A DNA stretch of 64,000 nt from Streptomyces lucensis JCM 4490 (GTDB lineage Bacteria > Actinomycetota > Actinomycetes > Streptomycetales > Streptomycetaceae). Within the stretch, counting starts at the first letter, position 1. Each line of letters starts with the position of its first letter. The translations under genes were made by a program, and so were the position numbers. Below, piece by piece: positions 33,532 to 41,662 of this stretch. The DNA lies in assembly GCF_014650035.1 (NCBI RefSeq), contig NZ_BMUE01000007.1:1-64000 (forward strand). The letters are read 5' to 3'. The notes below the pieces were generated by a model. It saw only the letters and a program-made list of their open reading frames with translations. It was not told the DNA's origin and made no database searches.

Positions 33532-33560
33532 GGGCCCTGCCTTCAGGGCCTTCGGCCCTG
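33532..33560. promoter_or_regulatory. Triple half-site array upstream of the flavohaemoglobin gene
   Basis: GGCCCTG, CCTT, CAGGGCC, TTC, GGCCCTG: three alternating copies of the half-site also found in the 20-base palindrome near 30.44 kb. The last two form a hairpin with a three-base loop and could instead end the nitroreductase transcript. The rest of the 238-base gap shows nothing else. Confidence 0.35.
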
Positions 33561-33677
33561 TCGTCGGTGACGGCCCCACCGGCACGATCTGTGTGCCGGC
33601 TCCGCTTCGCACGACGGAGCCGGCTGAGACGGTCGGCACCGGTCGACCCCCACGTGCCCGCATTCCCGAGGAGAGCC

Positions 33678-34883
33678 ATGCTTTCGCCCGAGTCGGCCGC
33701 CGTCGTCCGCGCCACCCTGCCCGCCGTCGGCGGAGCCCTGGACCAGATCACCGCGCGTTTCTACGGCACCATGTTCGCCGAGCAGCCCGAACTGCTGGAC
33801 GGGCTCTTCAACCGTGGCAACCAGGCCAGCGGCGAACAGCGCAGGGCCCTGGCGGGCTCGATCGCGGCCTTCGCCCAGGCACTGCTGGCCGACCCCGACA
33901 GCCGGCCGGACGCGCTGCTGTCCCGGATCGCCCACAAGCACGCCGCGCTGGGCGTCACCGAGGACCAGTACACGATCGTCCACAAGTACCTCTTCCGGGC
34001 CATCGGCGACGTGCTGGGCGAGGCCGTCACCCCGGAGGTGGCCGCCGCCTGGGACGAGGTGTACTGGCTGATGGCGGGCGCCCTCATAGCCCAGGAGGCC
34101 CGGCTCTACCACGAGGCCCACGTCGACCCCCGGCACCCGTGGCGGCAGTGGACCGTCGTGGAGCGGCGGGAGGAGACCCCGGACGTGGTGTCCTTCCTGC
34201 TGCGACCGACCGACGGCGGCCCCCTGCCCGAGGCCCGCGCCGGTCAGTACGTCAGCGTCCGGGTGCCGCTGCCCGACGGCATCCACCAGACCCGCCAGTA
34301 CACCCTGTCCAGCGCCCCCGGCGACCGGCTGCGGCGCATCACCGTCAAGCGGGTCGCGAGCGTCGCCGAGGCTCCCGAGGGGGAGGTGTCCAACCAGCTG
34401 CACCGCACCGTCCGGACCGGCGACGAGATCACCCTGTCGGCACCTTTCGGGGACGTGGTCCTCGACGACGCGGGCACCCCGCTCGTGCTGGTGTCCGCCG
34501 GCATCGGCTGCACCCCCATGGTCGCTATGCTCGAACACCTCGCCGCCACCGGCTCGTCCCGCCCGGTCCGCGTCCTGCACGCCGACCGCACCCCGGCCGA
34601 CCACGCCCTGCGCGCCGAAACCACCCGGCTGGTGCGGCAACTGCCCGACGCACGGACCGAGTTCTGGTACGAGCAGGAAGCCGCCGGGGAACCGGGTTCG
34701 CGCACCGGCCTGATGGACCTCGACGGCATCGGCCTGCCCGCCGACGCCGACGTCTACCTGTGCGGCGCGCTGCCCTTCATGCGCTCCGTCCGCGCCCAGC
34801 TGCTCCGGGCCGGCATCCCCGCGCGCAGCATCCGCTACGAGGTCTTCGGCCCCGACCTGTGGCTGGCCCACGCCGAGAGCTGA
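33678..34883 (+). CDS. hmp: Flavohaemoglobin (nitric oxide dioxygenase)
   Basis: 401 residues, the normal Hmp length. The globin domain (1-135) keeps the B10 tyrosine (Tyr29, RFYG) and the proximal histidine (His88 in IAHKHAALGV), plus FNRGNQASGEQRRAL. The FAD domain has RQYTLSSAPGD, and the NAD domain SAGIGCTPMVAML and YLCGALPFM with the terminal YEVFGPDLWL. It oxidises nitric oxide to nitrate with O2 and NADH, protecting the cell from nitrosative stress. The ATG is preceded by GAGGAGAG and aligns with the start of Hmp proteins. It sits between an Acg-like and a signalling gene in the DevR-type island. Confidence 0.95.
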   Translation: MLSPESAAVVRATLPAVGGALDQITARFYGTMFAEQPELLDGLFNRGNQASGEQRRALAGSIAAFAQALLADPDSRPDALLSRIAHKHAALGVTEDQYTIVHKYLFRAIGDVLGEAVTPEVAAAWDEVYWLMAGALIAQEARLYHEAHVDPRHPWRQWTVVERREETPDVVSFLLRPTDGGPLPEARAGQYVSVRVPLPDGIHQTRQYTLSSAPGDRLRRITVKRVASVAEAPEGEVSNQLHRTVRTGDEITLSAPFGDVVLDDAGTPLVLVSAGIGCTPMVAMLEHLAATGSSRPVRVLHADRTPADHALRAETTRLVRQLPDARTEFWYEQEAAGEPGSRTGLMDLDGIGLPADADVYLCGALPFMRSVRAQLLRAGIPARSIRYEVFGPDLWLAHAES

Positions 34884-34920
34884 GGGGCTCCCAGGCCGGT
34901 GACGACGGCCGGTGACGAGT

Positions 34921-34950
34921 GGCGGCCGGCGGCCTCGGCGGCCGGCCGCC
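34921..34950 (+). terminator. Hairpin after the flavohaemoglobin gene
   Basis: GGCGGCCGGC pairs with GCCGGCCGCC around a 10-base loop, 38 bases after the stop. Confidence 0.6.
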
Positions 34951-35028
34951 CTCGCGCTGCCGAGGGAGCGCAGGCGGCCCAGGTCTCGTAGCTTGGGATC
35001 AGACCGTCATCGAGGGAAGTGCTCCGGG

Positions 35029-36297
35029 ATGGCATCGCAAGTCGACCACGAGGCTTTGTTCGCCGCCACGCCGAGCCCCTACCTCGTGCTGGGGCCGGAC
35101 CTGGTGATCGCGGACGTGAACCGCGCGTACCTGGAAGCCACCGGGCGGACCCGGCAGGACCTGCTCGGCAAGTACGTCTTCGACGCGTTCCCCGACAACC
35201 CCGCCGACCCCGACGCCGACGGAGTGCGCAACCTGGGCGCCTCACTGCACCGTGTGCTCACAGGCCGCAGACCGGACACGATGGCCCTGCAGAAGTACGA
35301 CATCCCGGTCATGGGGGAACCCGGCGTGTTCGAGGAGCGGTGGTGGTCCCCGGTCAACACCCCCGTGCTGGGGCCGGACGGGACGGTGGCGTGGATCATC
35401 CACCGGGTCGAGGACGTGACGCCCTTCGTCCAGGCCCACCGCAGGCGGCGCCCGGGCATGGAGCGGCCGGACACGGGAGAGCGGCCGGACGAGCGGCTGG
35501 CGACCATGCACGCGCTGGAGGCCGAGCTGTACGCCAGAGCGGTCGAGCTGCAGCGCCTGAACGAGGACCTGCGTGAGGCGCACGCGAAGGAGCGCGAGGT
35601 CGCCGTCACGCTCCAGGAGGTCATGCTGAGGACCCCCGACCTCGCTCTCCACCGCGATGTCGCGGTCCGCTATCTGCCCGCCACCGGCTCACTGAACGTC
35701 TGCGGCGACTGGTACGACGTGGTCGACCTGTCGCCGGACTGCACCGCCGTCGGGGTCGGCGACGTCGTCGGTCACGGCCTCCAGGCCGCCGCTGTCATGG
35801 GTATGCTCCGCAGCGCGCTCAGCGCCGCCATCCGGGCCAACCCCCACCCGGCCCACGCCCTCGAGATCCTCGGCGTGTACGCGAGATCCATCGAGGAGGC
35901 GCAGGGCACCACCGCGGTCAAGGCGATGATCGACAGACGCAGCCGTCTGATCATCTACAGCAACGCCGGTCATCCACCGCCCGTGCTCGTCCGTTCCGGC
36001 GGTGGCTGCGTCTTCCTGGAACACGCCACCGACCCGCCACTGGCCGTACGCCCCCAACACGTGCCCCGCCCCCAGGCGAGTCTGGAGTACTCGCCCGGCG
36101 ACGTCCTCGTGCTCTACACCGACGGTCTGATCGAACGCCGCGGCGAGGACATCGACAGGGGCCTGCGCCGCCTGACCGACGTGCTGACCGAGTGCCGCGC
36201 GCTCAGCCCGGAGCGCCTGGCAGACGAGCTGCTGGCGCGCCTCGGCGTCAGCGGCGGCGGTCGTGACGACATCGCCCTGATCGTCGTCCGGCTCTGA
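35029..36297 (+). CDS. PAS-SpoIIE signalling phosphatase
   Basis: 422 residues. An N-terminal PAS domain (about 5-130: LFAATPSPYLVLGPDLVIAD, then RWWSPVNTPVLGPDG), a helical linker rich in Glu and Arg (about 145-200), and a PP2C/SpoIIE domain (NVCGDWYDVVDL, VGVGDVVGHGLQAAAVMG, IYSNAGHPPPVLV, VLVLYTDGLIERR, GRDDIALIVVRL). It is the third SpoIIE-type phosphatase in the window. The start follows GAGGGAAG at good spacing. Its substrate is probably an anti-sigma antagonist, not identified here. Confidence 0.9.
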   Translation: MASQVDHEALFAATPSPYLVLGPDLVIADVNRAYLEATGRTRQDLLGKYVFDAFPDNPADPDADGVRNLGASLHRVLTGRRPDTMALQKYDIPVMGEPGVFEERWWSPVNTPVLGPDGTVAWIIHRVEDVTPFVQAHRRRRPGMERPDTGERPDERLATMHALEAELYARAVELQRLNEDLREAHAKEREVAVTLQEVMLRTPDLALHRDVAVRYLPATGSLNVCGDWYDVVDLSPDCTAVGVGDVVGHGLQAAAVMGMLRSALSAAIRANPHPAHALEILGVYARSIEEAQGTTAVKAMIDRRSRLIIYSNAGHPPPVLVRSGGGCVFLEHATDPPLAVRPQHVPRPQASLEYSPGDVLVLYTDGLIERRGEDIDRGLRRLTDVLTECRALSPERLADELLARLGVSGGGRDDIALIVVRL

Positions 36298-36313
36298 CCC
36301 GCCGGCGCGGCGG

Positions 36314-36640
36314 TCAGGCCCCGGCCGCGTCGGGCAGCATGGTCAGCAGCATGACGCTGGGTTCGGTGGCCCGGACGGAGTGCGGCAGCCGGGCGGGCAG
36401 ACGGATCCAGCTTCCCGGACGGGCCTCGGTCTTCTCCTCGCCGAGCACGAGGTCAAGCCGGCCCCGGATCACCTGGATGACCACGGGCAGCGCCGAGGTG
36501 TGCTCGGTCAGCTCCTGCCCGGCGGCGAAGGCGAAGCCGACCACGCGCAGCCGTTCGTCGCGGTACAGCACGCGGCTGTGGGTGCCGTCCTCGGGCAGGG
36601 GCAGCGCGGCGGACAGGTCGCCGATCACGGTGGCGGTCAT
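36314..36640 (-). CDS. Small cupin-domain protein
   Basis: 108 residues. The double-stranded beta-helix motifs are visible as GFAFAAGQELTEHTSALPVVIQ and later PGSWIRLPARLPHSVRA, with the His and Glu residues that usually bind a metal (LTEHTS; the second motif keeps PHS). AAAGGAG precedes the ATG. Stand-alone cupins of this type are poorly defined; some act as sensors or dioxygenases. It lies 23 bases behind a methyltransferase gene on the same strand, so the two form an operon. Confidence 0.8.
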   Translation of the reverse strand: MTATVIGDLSAALPLPEDGTHSRVLYRDERLRVVGFAFAAGQELTEHTSALPVVIQVIRGRLDLVLGEEKTEARPGSWIRLPARLPHSVRATEPSVMLLTMLPDAAGA

Positions 36641-36663
36641 GGCGGTGCGACTCCTTTCCGCGC

Positions 36664-37512
36664 TCACTGGGCGGATGCGGTGGGTACGGCGAGCAGGCTG
36701 ATCGCGCCCAGGTGGTCGCGGTGGCGGTGGAAGACGGCGCGCAGGTGCATGACGCGGCGGCGGGCCGACGGGTCGCGCAGGGCCCGGCCGGCGACCCCTA
36801 TCGCCCTGGCCGGCCCCTCGTCGGCGATGAACCGACGCGGTTCCAGCAGGGCCATCGGCGCCGTCCTGAGCGCGGTGACGGTGAAACCTCCCTCGGTGAG
36901 GAGCCCGCTCCAGCCGGTCGCGGTGAGCGGGCGCGCGCCCATGTGCAGGGCCTCGTGCAGGTCGGCGGTGATCCTTTCGGCCAGGGCCGGGGGGATGTCG
37001 TCGGGCCGTAGGCACAGCTCGTGGATGGCGTAGCGGCCGGACGAGCCGTCGAGCAGACGGCGCGCCTCCCGTACGATGCGCCGCTTGGCAGGGAGTGGCT
37101 GCATGCTGAGCATCGCCTCGCCGTACACGACGGTGGCGCTCGCGTCCGGCAGGCCGGTGCGGGCGGCGTCCGCCCGCACCGCGCGTATCTCGGTCGGCCC
37201 GGGCGCGACGAGGGAGCCCAGCCGCGCCACGGCGGCCGGTTCGCGGTCGACGGCGACGTAGGCGGCAGGGGTGCGGGCGAGCGTCAGCGGCGCGGTGGCC
37301 CCGAGGCCCGCGGCCAGCTCCACCACGCGGTCGTCCGGGCCGACGGCCAGGGCGTCGAGCATCCAGCGGGTCAGCTCCAGGCCGCCGGGACGCAGAACGC
37401 GCTTGCCCAGGCGGGCCAGGAGCCAGTGACCGGGCATGCGGGAGGCGTCGGTACCGGCGCCGGGTGCCGTCGTGTTGCCGGGCAGTGACTGGTCATGGTC
37501 TGTTCGCACCAC
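36664..37512 (-). CDS. Class I SAM-dependent methyltransferase
   Basis: 282 residues. The SAM motif VVELAAGLGATAPLTLAR is at about residues 63-80, then YVAVDREPAAVARL and the acidic DASATVVYGEAML. The fold resembles the UbiE/Coq5 group; the substrate is not evident. Two adjacent GTG codons could start translation. It is the first gene of a two-gene operon with the small cupin, within the hypoxia-type island, but no direct link to that function can be read from sequence. Confidence 0.75.
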   Translation of the reverse strand: MVRTDHDQSLPGNTTAPGAGTDASRMPGHWLLARLGKRVLRPGGLELTRWMLDALAVGPDDRVVELAAGLGATAPLTLARTPAAYVAVDREPAAVARLGSLVAPGPTEIRAVRADAARTGLPDASATVVYGEAMLSMQPLPAKRRIVREARRLLDGSSGRYAIHELCLRPDDIPPALAERITADLHEALHMGARPLTATGWSGLLTEGGFTVTALRTAPMALLEPRRFIADEGPARAIGVAGRALRDPSARRRVMHLRAVFHRHRDHLGAISLLAVPTASAQ

Positions 37513-37619
37513 GGGTGTCGCCTCGCTCTCCGCCTGCCCCTGCGGGGCCTGCTCGGAGCAAGCCTAATTTCGGTCCTTCCGGGACGGACGTGGCCGAAGG
37601 TCCTGGACCGAGGGGTCTC

Positions 37620-37642
37620 GCGGCCCGCTCACAGCGGGCCGC
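37620..37642 (+). other. Ten-pair inverted repeat
   Basis: GCGGCCCGCT and AGCGGGCCGC flank CAC. It lies upstream of the broken nitroreductase copy and may be the remains of that gene's control region. Confidence 0.3.
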
Positions 37643-37680
37643 TCCAGTGGGACCAGAAGCGGACGAGGACCAGCACGGCG

Positions 37681-38270
37681 ATGACGCCGTACCAGGACCG
37701 GCATGACCTCGGCCGCGTTACCGAGGGCGCGCGACTGCACCTGCCCGACATCGCCGGGACCCGGCGGCTGCTGCGTCTGACCGCCGTGGCCGAGGCCCGC
37801 AGCCACGGCAGCGCGGCGCGCACGTCGGAATCCCGCGCCTGGATCACCGCACCCTGGGCGGACCGGCCGTACGCATCCCGGTCACGGCGCTCGGCCCGCC
37901 GGACGCGGCGGGGCGGATGCCGGTGAGGGACTTCACCGGCCCCCTTCCCGCACTTCGCCTGCCCGCCCTCCGCTTCGAACGCCACGCCCAGGTCGCCCTG
38001 CTGTGGACCGCCCGCGACCGGCGGGAGGACCGGCTGCGCGCGGGCCAGGCCCTGCAGCGCGTGCTGCTGACCGCGACCCTGCACGGGGTGCGCACCTCGC
38101 TGCCGCACCAGGCGATGGAATGGCCCGGCCTCCGGGCCGCCGCCGGTCTCGCGCGGCACCGGTGCCACCCCCACGTGCTGATCCGCTTCGGCTACGGCCC
38201 GGACGGCAGGCGCACACCGCGCGCCCGGGTACGGGTCACGGGGCGGGACGAGCCGGCCCGGCACCGGTAG
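37681..38270 (+). pseudogene. Decayed Acg-family nitroreductase copy
   Basis: The N-terminal flavin signature is missing. One frame carries a middle segment of the family (ARLHLPDIAGTRRLLRLTAV, then AWITAPW), after which the homology moves to another frame: VRIPVTALGPPDAAGRMPVR, then RLRAGQALQRVLLTATLHGV and LIRFGYGPDGRRTPRARV. These match the C-terminal part of the intact nitroreductase upstream. The shift falls near 37,850. So the gene is truncated at the 5' end and frameshifted, and is very unlikely to give a working protein, though translation of the C-terminal half from an internal ATG is formally possible. Confidence 0.75.
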
Positions 38271-38278
38271 GAAGGCCG

Positions 38279-38701
38279 TCAGACCGGTTCGGGCGTGCCG
38301 CTGATCTCGCGGCCGGTGACCATGTCGGATTCGATGCGCACGAAGACCCCGTCGCGCGCGACTACCCAGGAGCGGGGGCCGCTCCGCGACAGCCGGTCGT
38401 GTTCGGCGGGGTCGGTCACGACGGTCGCCCGGCCGGTGACGACCACGCTCCAGCCGGAGCGGGACGCGGCGTCGAAGTCGTCGGCCTCGAAGGCCACCAC
38501 GACACCGTCGATGGCACGGACGAGGACCGAGCTCGCCGACGTGCGCAGGAGCACGGAGGAATCCGTGTCCAGGGAGAAGTTGACCGGAAGGACCGCGGGC
38601 AGCGCCTGGCGGGTGTACACGACCCGGCCGACCGGCACCTTGGCCAGCAGACGCAGGCACTCCGGCCGGTCGAGGGTGTGAAAACCGTCGCTGTGGAACA
38701 T
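38279..38701 (-). CDS. Pyridoxamine 5'-phosphate oxidase-fold (PPOX) protein
   Basis: 140 residues. The split-barrel flavin-binding fold is shown by LAKVPVGRVVYTRQALPAVL, VNFSLDTDSSVLLRT and SGWSVVVTGRATVV. Small PPOX-fold proteins of this sort bind FMN or F420 and several are DosR-induced in mycobacteria. GGGAGGGAG precedes the chosen ATG; an upstream GTG in frame is less well placed. A palindrome with DevR-box spacing lies 43 bases upstream of the start, close to where an activator would bind. The gene converges on the decayed nitroreductase. Confidence 0.85.
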   Translation of the reverse strand: MFHSDGFHTLDRPECLRLLAKVPVGRVVYTRQALPAVLPVNFSLDTDSSVLLRTSASSVLVRAIDGVVVAFEADDFDAASRSGWSVVVTGRATVVTDPAEHDRLSRSGPRSWVVARDGVFVRIESDMVTGREISGTPEPV

Positions 38702-38737
38702 TCGTCCATGCTCCCTCCCGTGACCCACGTGGTGTTA

Positions 38738-38751
38738 GGGCCGGACGGCCC
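38738..38751. promoter_or_regulatory. Candidate DevR-type box upstream of the PPOX gene
   Basis: GGGCCGGACGGCCC, again GGGCC-N4-GGCCC, centred 43 bases before the PPOX start codon. Same core and spacing as in the palindrome upstream of the DevR-like regulator. Confidence 0.45.
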
Positions 38752-39190
38752 CTGTCCCCGCCCCGCCCGCGTGTCCGCCCGCGTTCCGGCCGGGCCCTGC
38801 GGGCGACCCCGGGTCCGGGACCCCAGTCCGGACGGAGTCTTCCCCGCCGCCCTGGCCGTGCTGGACTCCGGGCGATGGAAGGCCGTCGACGCGGTCCGCG
38901 CCCGGATCGGCACCCGGATGCCGCAACGGTCCGCCTGAACCGGCCCTCTCCTTCCTCGTCCCACCCCCTCCCGTCCGCCCGGCGCAGCCCCTGCCGCCGG
39001 GCGGACGGCCGTGCACGGGGCCGGGACCGGCCGGCGGACGCGGAATCCAGGGGCGCCAGGGCGCTCCCGCCGGCCGGCCGCCGGTGTGACCCGAACGGCC
39101 CTGTCGGGTACCCGCCGGGACGGCGGAGGGTGGGACGTGCGAACCGGCACCTACGCACCCGACCGCTGTCCCGACACGGAAAGGAACCCG
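38752..39190. other. Gap before the phosphoketolase gene
   Basis: No convincing gene. A short open frame on the plus strand ending at 38938 has coding-like third positions in its last 35 codons (ending AVDAVRARIGTRMPQRSA) but no ribosome site and no family I recognise; it may be a gene remnant. The remaining 250 bases are the leader and promoter region of the phosphoketolase gene. Confidence 0.4.
39132..39145. promoter_or_regulatory. Near-match to the DevR-type box upstream of phosphoketolase
   Basis: GGGACGTGCGAACC differs from GGGNC-N4-GNCCC at one fixed position and is centred about 52 bases before the ATG. Weak on its own. Confidence 0.25.
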
Positions 39191-41575
39191 ATGTCCGTCG
39201 ACACGCAGCAGGCACCGGCCCAGCTGGAGGAGGACGAGGTGAGGTCGCTGGACGCCCACTGGCGCGCCGCGAACTACCTGTCCGTCGGCCAGATCTACCT
39301 CATGGCCAACCCCCTGCTGACCGAGCCACTGCGCCCCGAGCACGTCAAACCGCGGCTGCTGGGCCACTGGGGCACCTCCCCGGGCCTGAACCTGGTGCAC
39401 ACCCACCTCAACCGGGTGATCAAAGCCCGCGACCTGAACGCCCTGTGCATCTGGGGGCCGGGCCACGGCGGGCCGGCCGTGCTCGCCAACTCCTGGCTGG
39501 AGGGCTCCTACTCGCAGACGTACCCCGACGTCACACGCGACGCGGCCGGCATGGCCCGGCTGTTCAAGCAGTTCTCCTTCCCGGGCGGCGTACCGAGCCA
39601 CGTCGCGCCCGAGACGCCCGGCTCCATCCACGAGGGCGGCGAGCTCGGCTACTCGCTCTCCCACGCCTACGGTGCCGCACTCGACAACCCCGACCTGCTG
39701 GTCGCGTGCGTGATCGGCGACGGTGAGGCGGAGACCGGCCCGCTGGCGGCCTCCTGGCACTCCGACAAGTTCCTCGACCCCGTGCACGACGGCGCCGTCC
39801 TGCCGGTCCTCCACCTCAACGGCTACAAGATCGCCAATCCCACGGTGCTCTCCCGTCTGCCCGAGAGCGAACTCGACGACCTCCTCAAGGGCTACGGACA
39901 CGACCCGATCCACGTCACCGGCGACGACCCGGCCGACGTCCATCGGTCCATGGCACACGCCATGGACACCGCCCTCGACCGCATCGCCGCCTTCCAGCGT
40001 GCCGCCCGCGAGGACGGTGTCACCGAGCGGCCCCGCTGGCCCGTGATCGTGCTGCGCACCCCCAAGGGCTGGACCGGCCCGGCCGAGGTCGACGGCCGGC
40101 CCGTGGAGGGCACCTGGCGCGCCCACCAAGTCCCGCTGGCCGCCGTGCGGGACAACCCCGAGCACCTGCGGCAACTGGAGCAGTGGCTGCGCTCCTACCG
40201 CCCCGGGGAGCTGTTCGACGCGGACGGCCGGCCCCGCCCGCAGGTGCTGGCCTGCGTCCCCGAGGGCACCCGACGACTCGGCGCCACCCCCCACGCCAAC
40301 GGCGGACTCCTGCTGCGCGAGCTGCCCCTGCCGCCGCTGGAGAAGTACGCCGTCGAGGTCGACAAGCCCGGCGCCACCCTGCACGAACCCACACGCGTCC
40401 TCGGCGACATGCTCCGGGACGTCATGGCCGCCACCGCCGGCCGCCGGGACTTCCGCCTCGTCGGCCCCGACGAGACCGCCTCCAACCGGCTCCAGGCCGT
40501 CTACGCGGCCAGCGGCAAGGCCTGGCAGGCCGGCACCCTCGACGTCGACGAGGACCTCGACCGGCACGGCCGCGTCATGGAGATCCTGTCCGAGCACACC
40601 TGCCAGGGCTGGCTTGAGGGCTACCTGCTGACCGGCCGGCACGGGCTGTTCTCGTGTTATGAGGCCTTCGTCCACATCGTCGACTCGATGGTCAACCAGC
40701 ACATCAAGTGGCTGCGCACCACCCGCCGCCTGCCCTGGCGCGCGCCCATCGCCTCGCTCAACTACCTGCTGACCTCCCACGTGTGGCGCCAGGACCACAA
40801 CGGCTTCTCCCACCAGGACCCCGGCTTCGTCGACCACATCCTCAACAAGAGCCCGGAAGCGGTGCGGGTCTACCTGCCGCCGGACGCCAACACACTGCTG
40901 TCGGTGGCCGACCACGTCCTGCGCAGCCGCGACTACGTCAACGTCGTGGTCGCCGGCAAACAGCCCTGCTTCGACTGGCTGTCGATGGAGGAGGCGAAGG
41001 CCCACTGCGCGCGCGGCGCCGGCATCTGGGAGTGGGCCGGCACCGAGGACGGCTCACGGGCACCGGACGTCGTACTGGCCTCGGCGGGCGACGTGCCCAC
41101 CCAGGAGATCCTGGCCGCGGCGCAGCTGCTGCGCCGGTATCTGCCCGGGCTGGCCGTGCGCGTGGTGAACGTCGTCGACATCGCACGGCTGCTGCCCGGC
41201 GAGGAACACCCCCACGGCATGAGCGACTTCGAGTTCGACGGGCTGTTCACCGCCGACAAGCCGGTGATCTTCGCCTACCACGGCTACCCGTGGCTGATCC
41301 ATCGCCTCGCCTACCGCCGCACCGGCCACCGCAACCTCCATGTGCGCGGCTACAAGGAGATCGGTACCACCACCACACCGTTCGACATGGTCGTCAGCAA
41401 CGACCTCGACCGCTACCGCCTGGTCATGGACGTCATCGACCGCGTACCGGGCCTCGCCGTCCGCGCGGCGGCCCTGCGCCAGCGTATGGAGGACGCCCGC
41501 CAGCGCCACCACGTCTGGATCCGCGAGCACGGCACGGACCTGCCCGAGGTCGCCGACTGGACCTGGGACGGCTGA
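39191..41575 (+). CDS. xfp: Xylulose-5-phosphate/fructose-6-phosphate phosphoketolase
   Basis: 794 residues, the full length of the family. The phosphoketolase N-terminus (WRAANYLSVGQIYLMANPLL, WGTSPGLNLVHTHLNR, GPGHGGPAVLANSWLEGSYS) is followed by the thiamine-diphosphate site GDGEAETGPLAASWHSDKFL with NGYKIANPT, and the C-terminal domains have QDHNGFSHQDPGF and YHGYPWLIHRLAYRR. It splits xylulose-5-P or fructose-6-P into acetyl-phosphate and a triose or tetrose phosphate, allowing ATP formation through acetate kinase when oxygen is short. AAAGGAA precedes the ATG. Convergent with the DosS-like kinase gene. Confidence 0.95.
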   Translation: MSVDTQQAPAQLEEDEVRSLDAHWRAANYLSVGQIYLMANPLLTEPLRPEHVKPRLLGHWGTSPGLNLVHTHLNRVIKARDLNALCIWGPGHGGPAVLANSWLEGSYSQTYPDVTRDAAGMARLFKQFSFPGGVPSHVAPETPGSIHEGGELGYSLSHAYGAALDNPDLLVACVIGDGEAETGPLAASWHSDKFLDPVHDGAVLPVLHLNGYKIANPTVLSRLPESELDDLLKGYGHDPIHVTGDDPADVHRSMAHAMDTALDRIAAFQRAAREDGVTERPRWPVIVLRTPKGWTGPAEVDGRPVEGTWRAHQVPLAAVRDNPEHLRQLEQWLRSYRPGELFDADGRPRPQVLACVPEGTRRLGATPHANGGLLLRELPLPPLEKYAVEVDKPGATLHEPTRVLGDMLRDVMAATAGRRDFRLVGPDETASNRLQAVYAASGKAWQAGTLDVDEDLDRHGRVMEILSEHTCQGWLEGYLLTGRHGLFSCYEAFVHIVDSMVNQHIKWLRTTRRLPWRAPIASLNYLLTSHVWRQDHNGFSHQDPGFVDHILNKSPEAVRVYLPPDANTLLSVADHVLRSRDYVNVVVAGKQPCFDWLSMEEAKAHCARGAGIWEWAGTEDGSRAPDVVLASAGDVPTQEILAAAQLLRRYLPGLAVRVVNVVDIARLLPGEEHPHGMSDFEFDGLFTADKPVIFAYHGYPWLIHRLAYRRTGHRNLHVRGYKEIGTTTTPFDMVVSNDLDRYRLVMDVIDRVPGLAVRAAALRQRMEDARQRHHVWIREHGTDLPEVADWTWDG

Positions 41576-41591
41576 GCGGCCGCACACGTGC

Positions 41592-41633
41592 CGGGCGCTC
41601 CGGCGGCACCCGGCAGCGCCGCCGGAGCGCCCG
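41592..41633. terminator. Strong bidirectional hairpin
   Basis: Sixteen perfect pairs, CGGGCGCTCCGGCGGC with GCCGCCGGAGCGCCCG, around a 10-base loop, between the convergent stops of the phosphoketolase and sensor-kinase genes. Confidence 0.8.
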
Positions 41634-41662
41634 CCGCCGCGTCCCTCGGGCGGCGGCGGACG

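Noticed and set aside
38708..38938. Small plus-strand open frame of 76 codons
   Set aside because: Third positions look coding only near the end, there is no ribosome site, and it overlaps the candidate control region of the PPOX gene. Mentioned only as a possible remnant.
37629..39215. Long open frame of 528 codons on the minus strand
   Set aside because: It is antisense to the broken nitroreductase and runs through the PPOX gene and its control region; the translation is Arg/Gly/Pro-rich with no family pattern, as expected in the third-position shadow of GC-rich genes.
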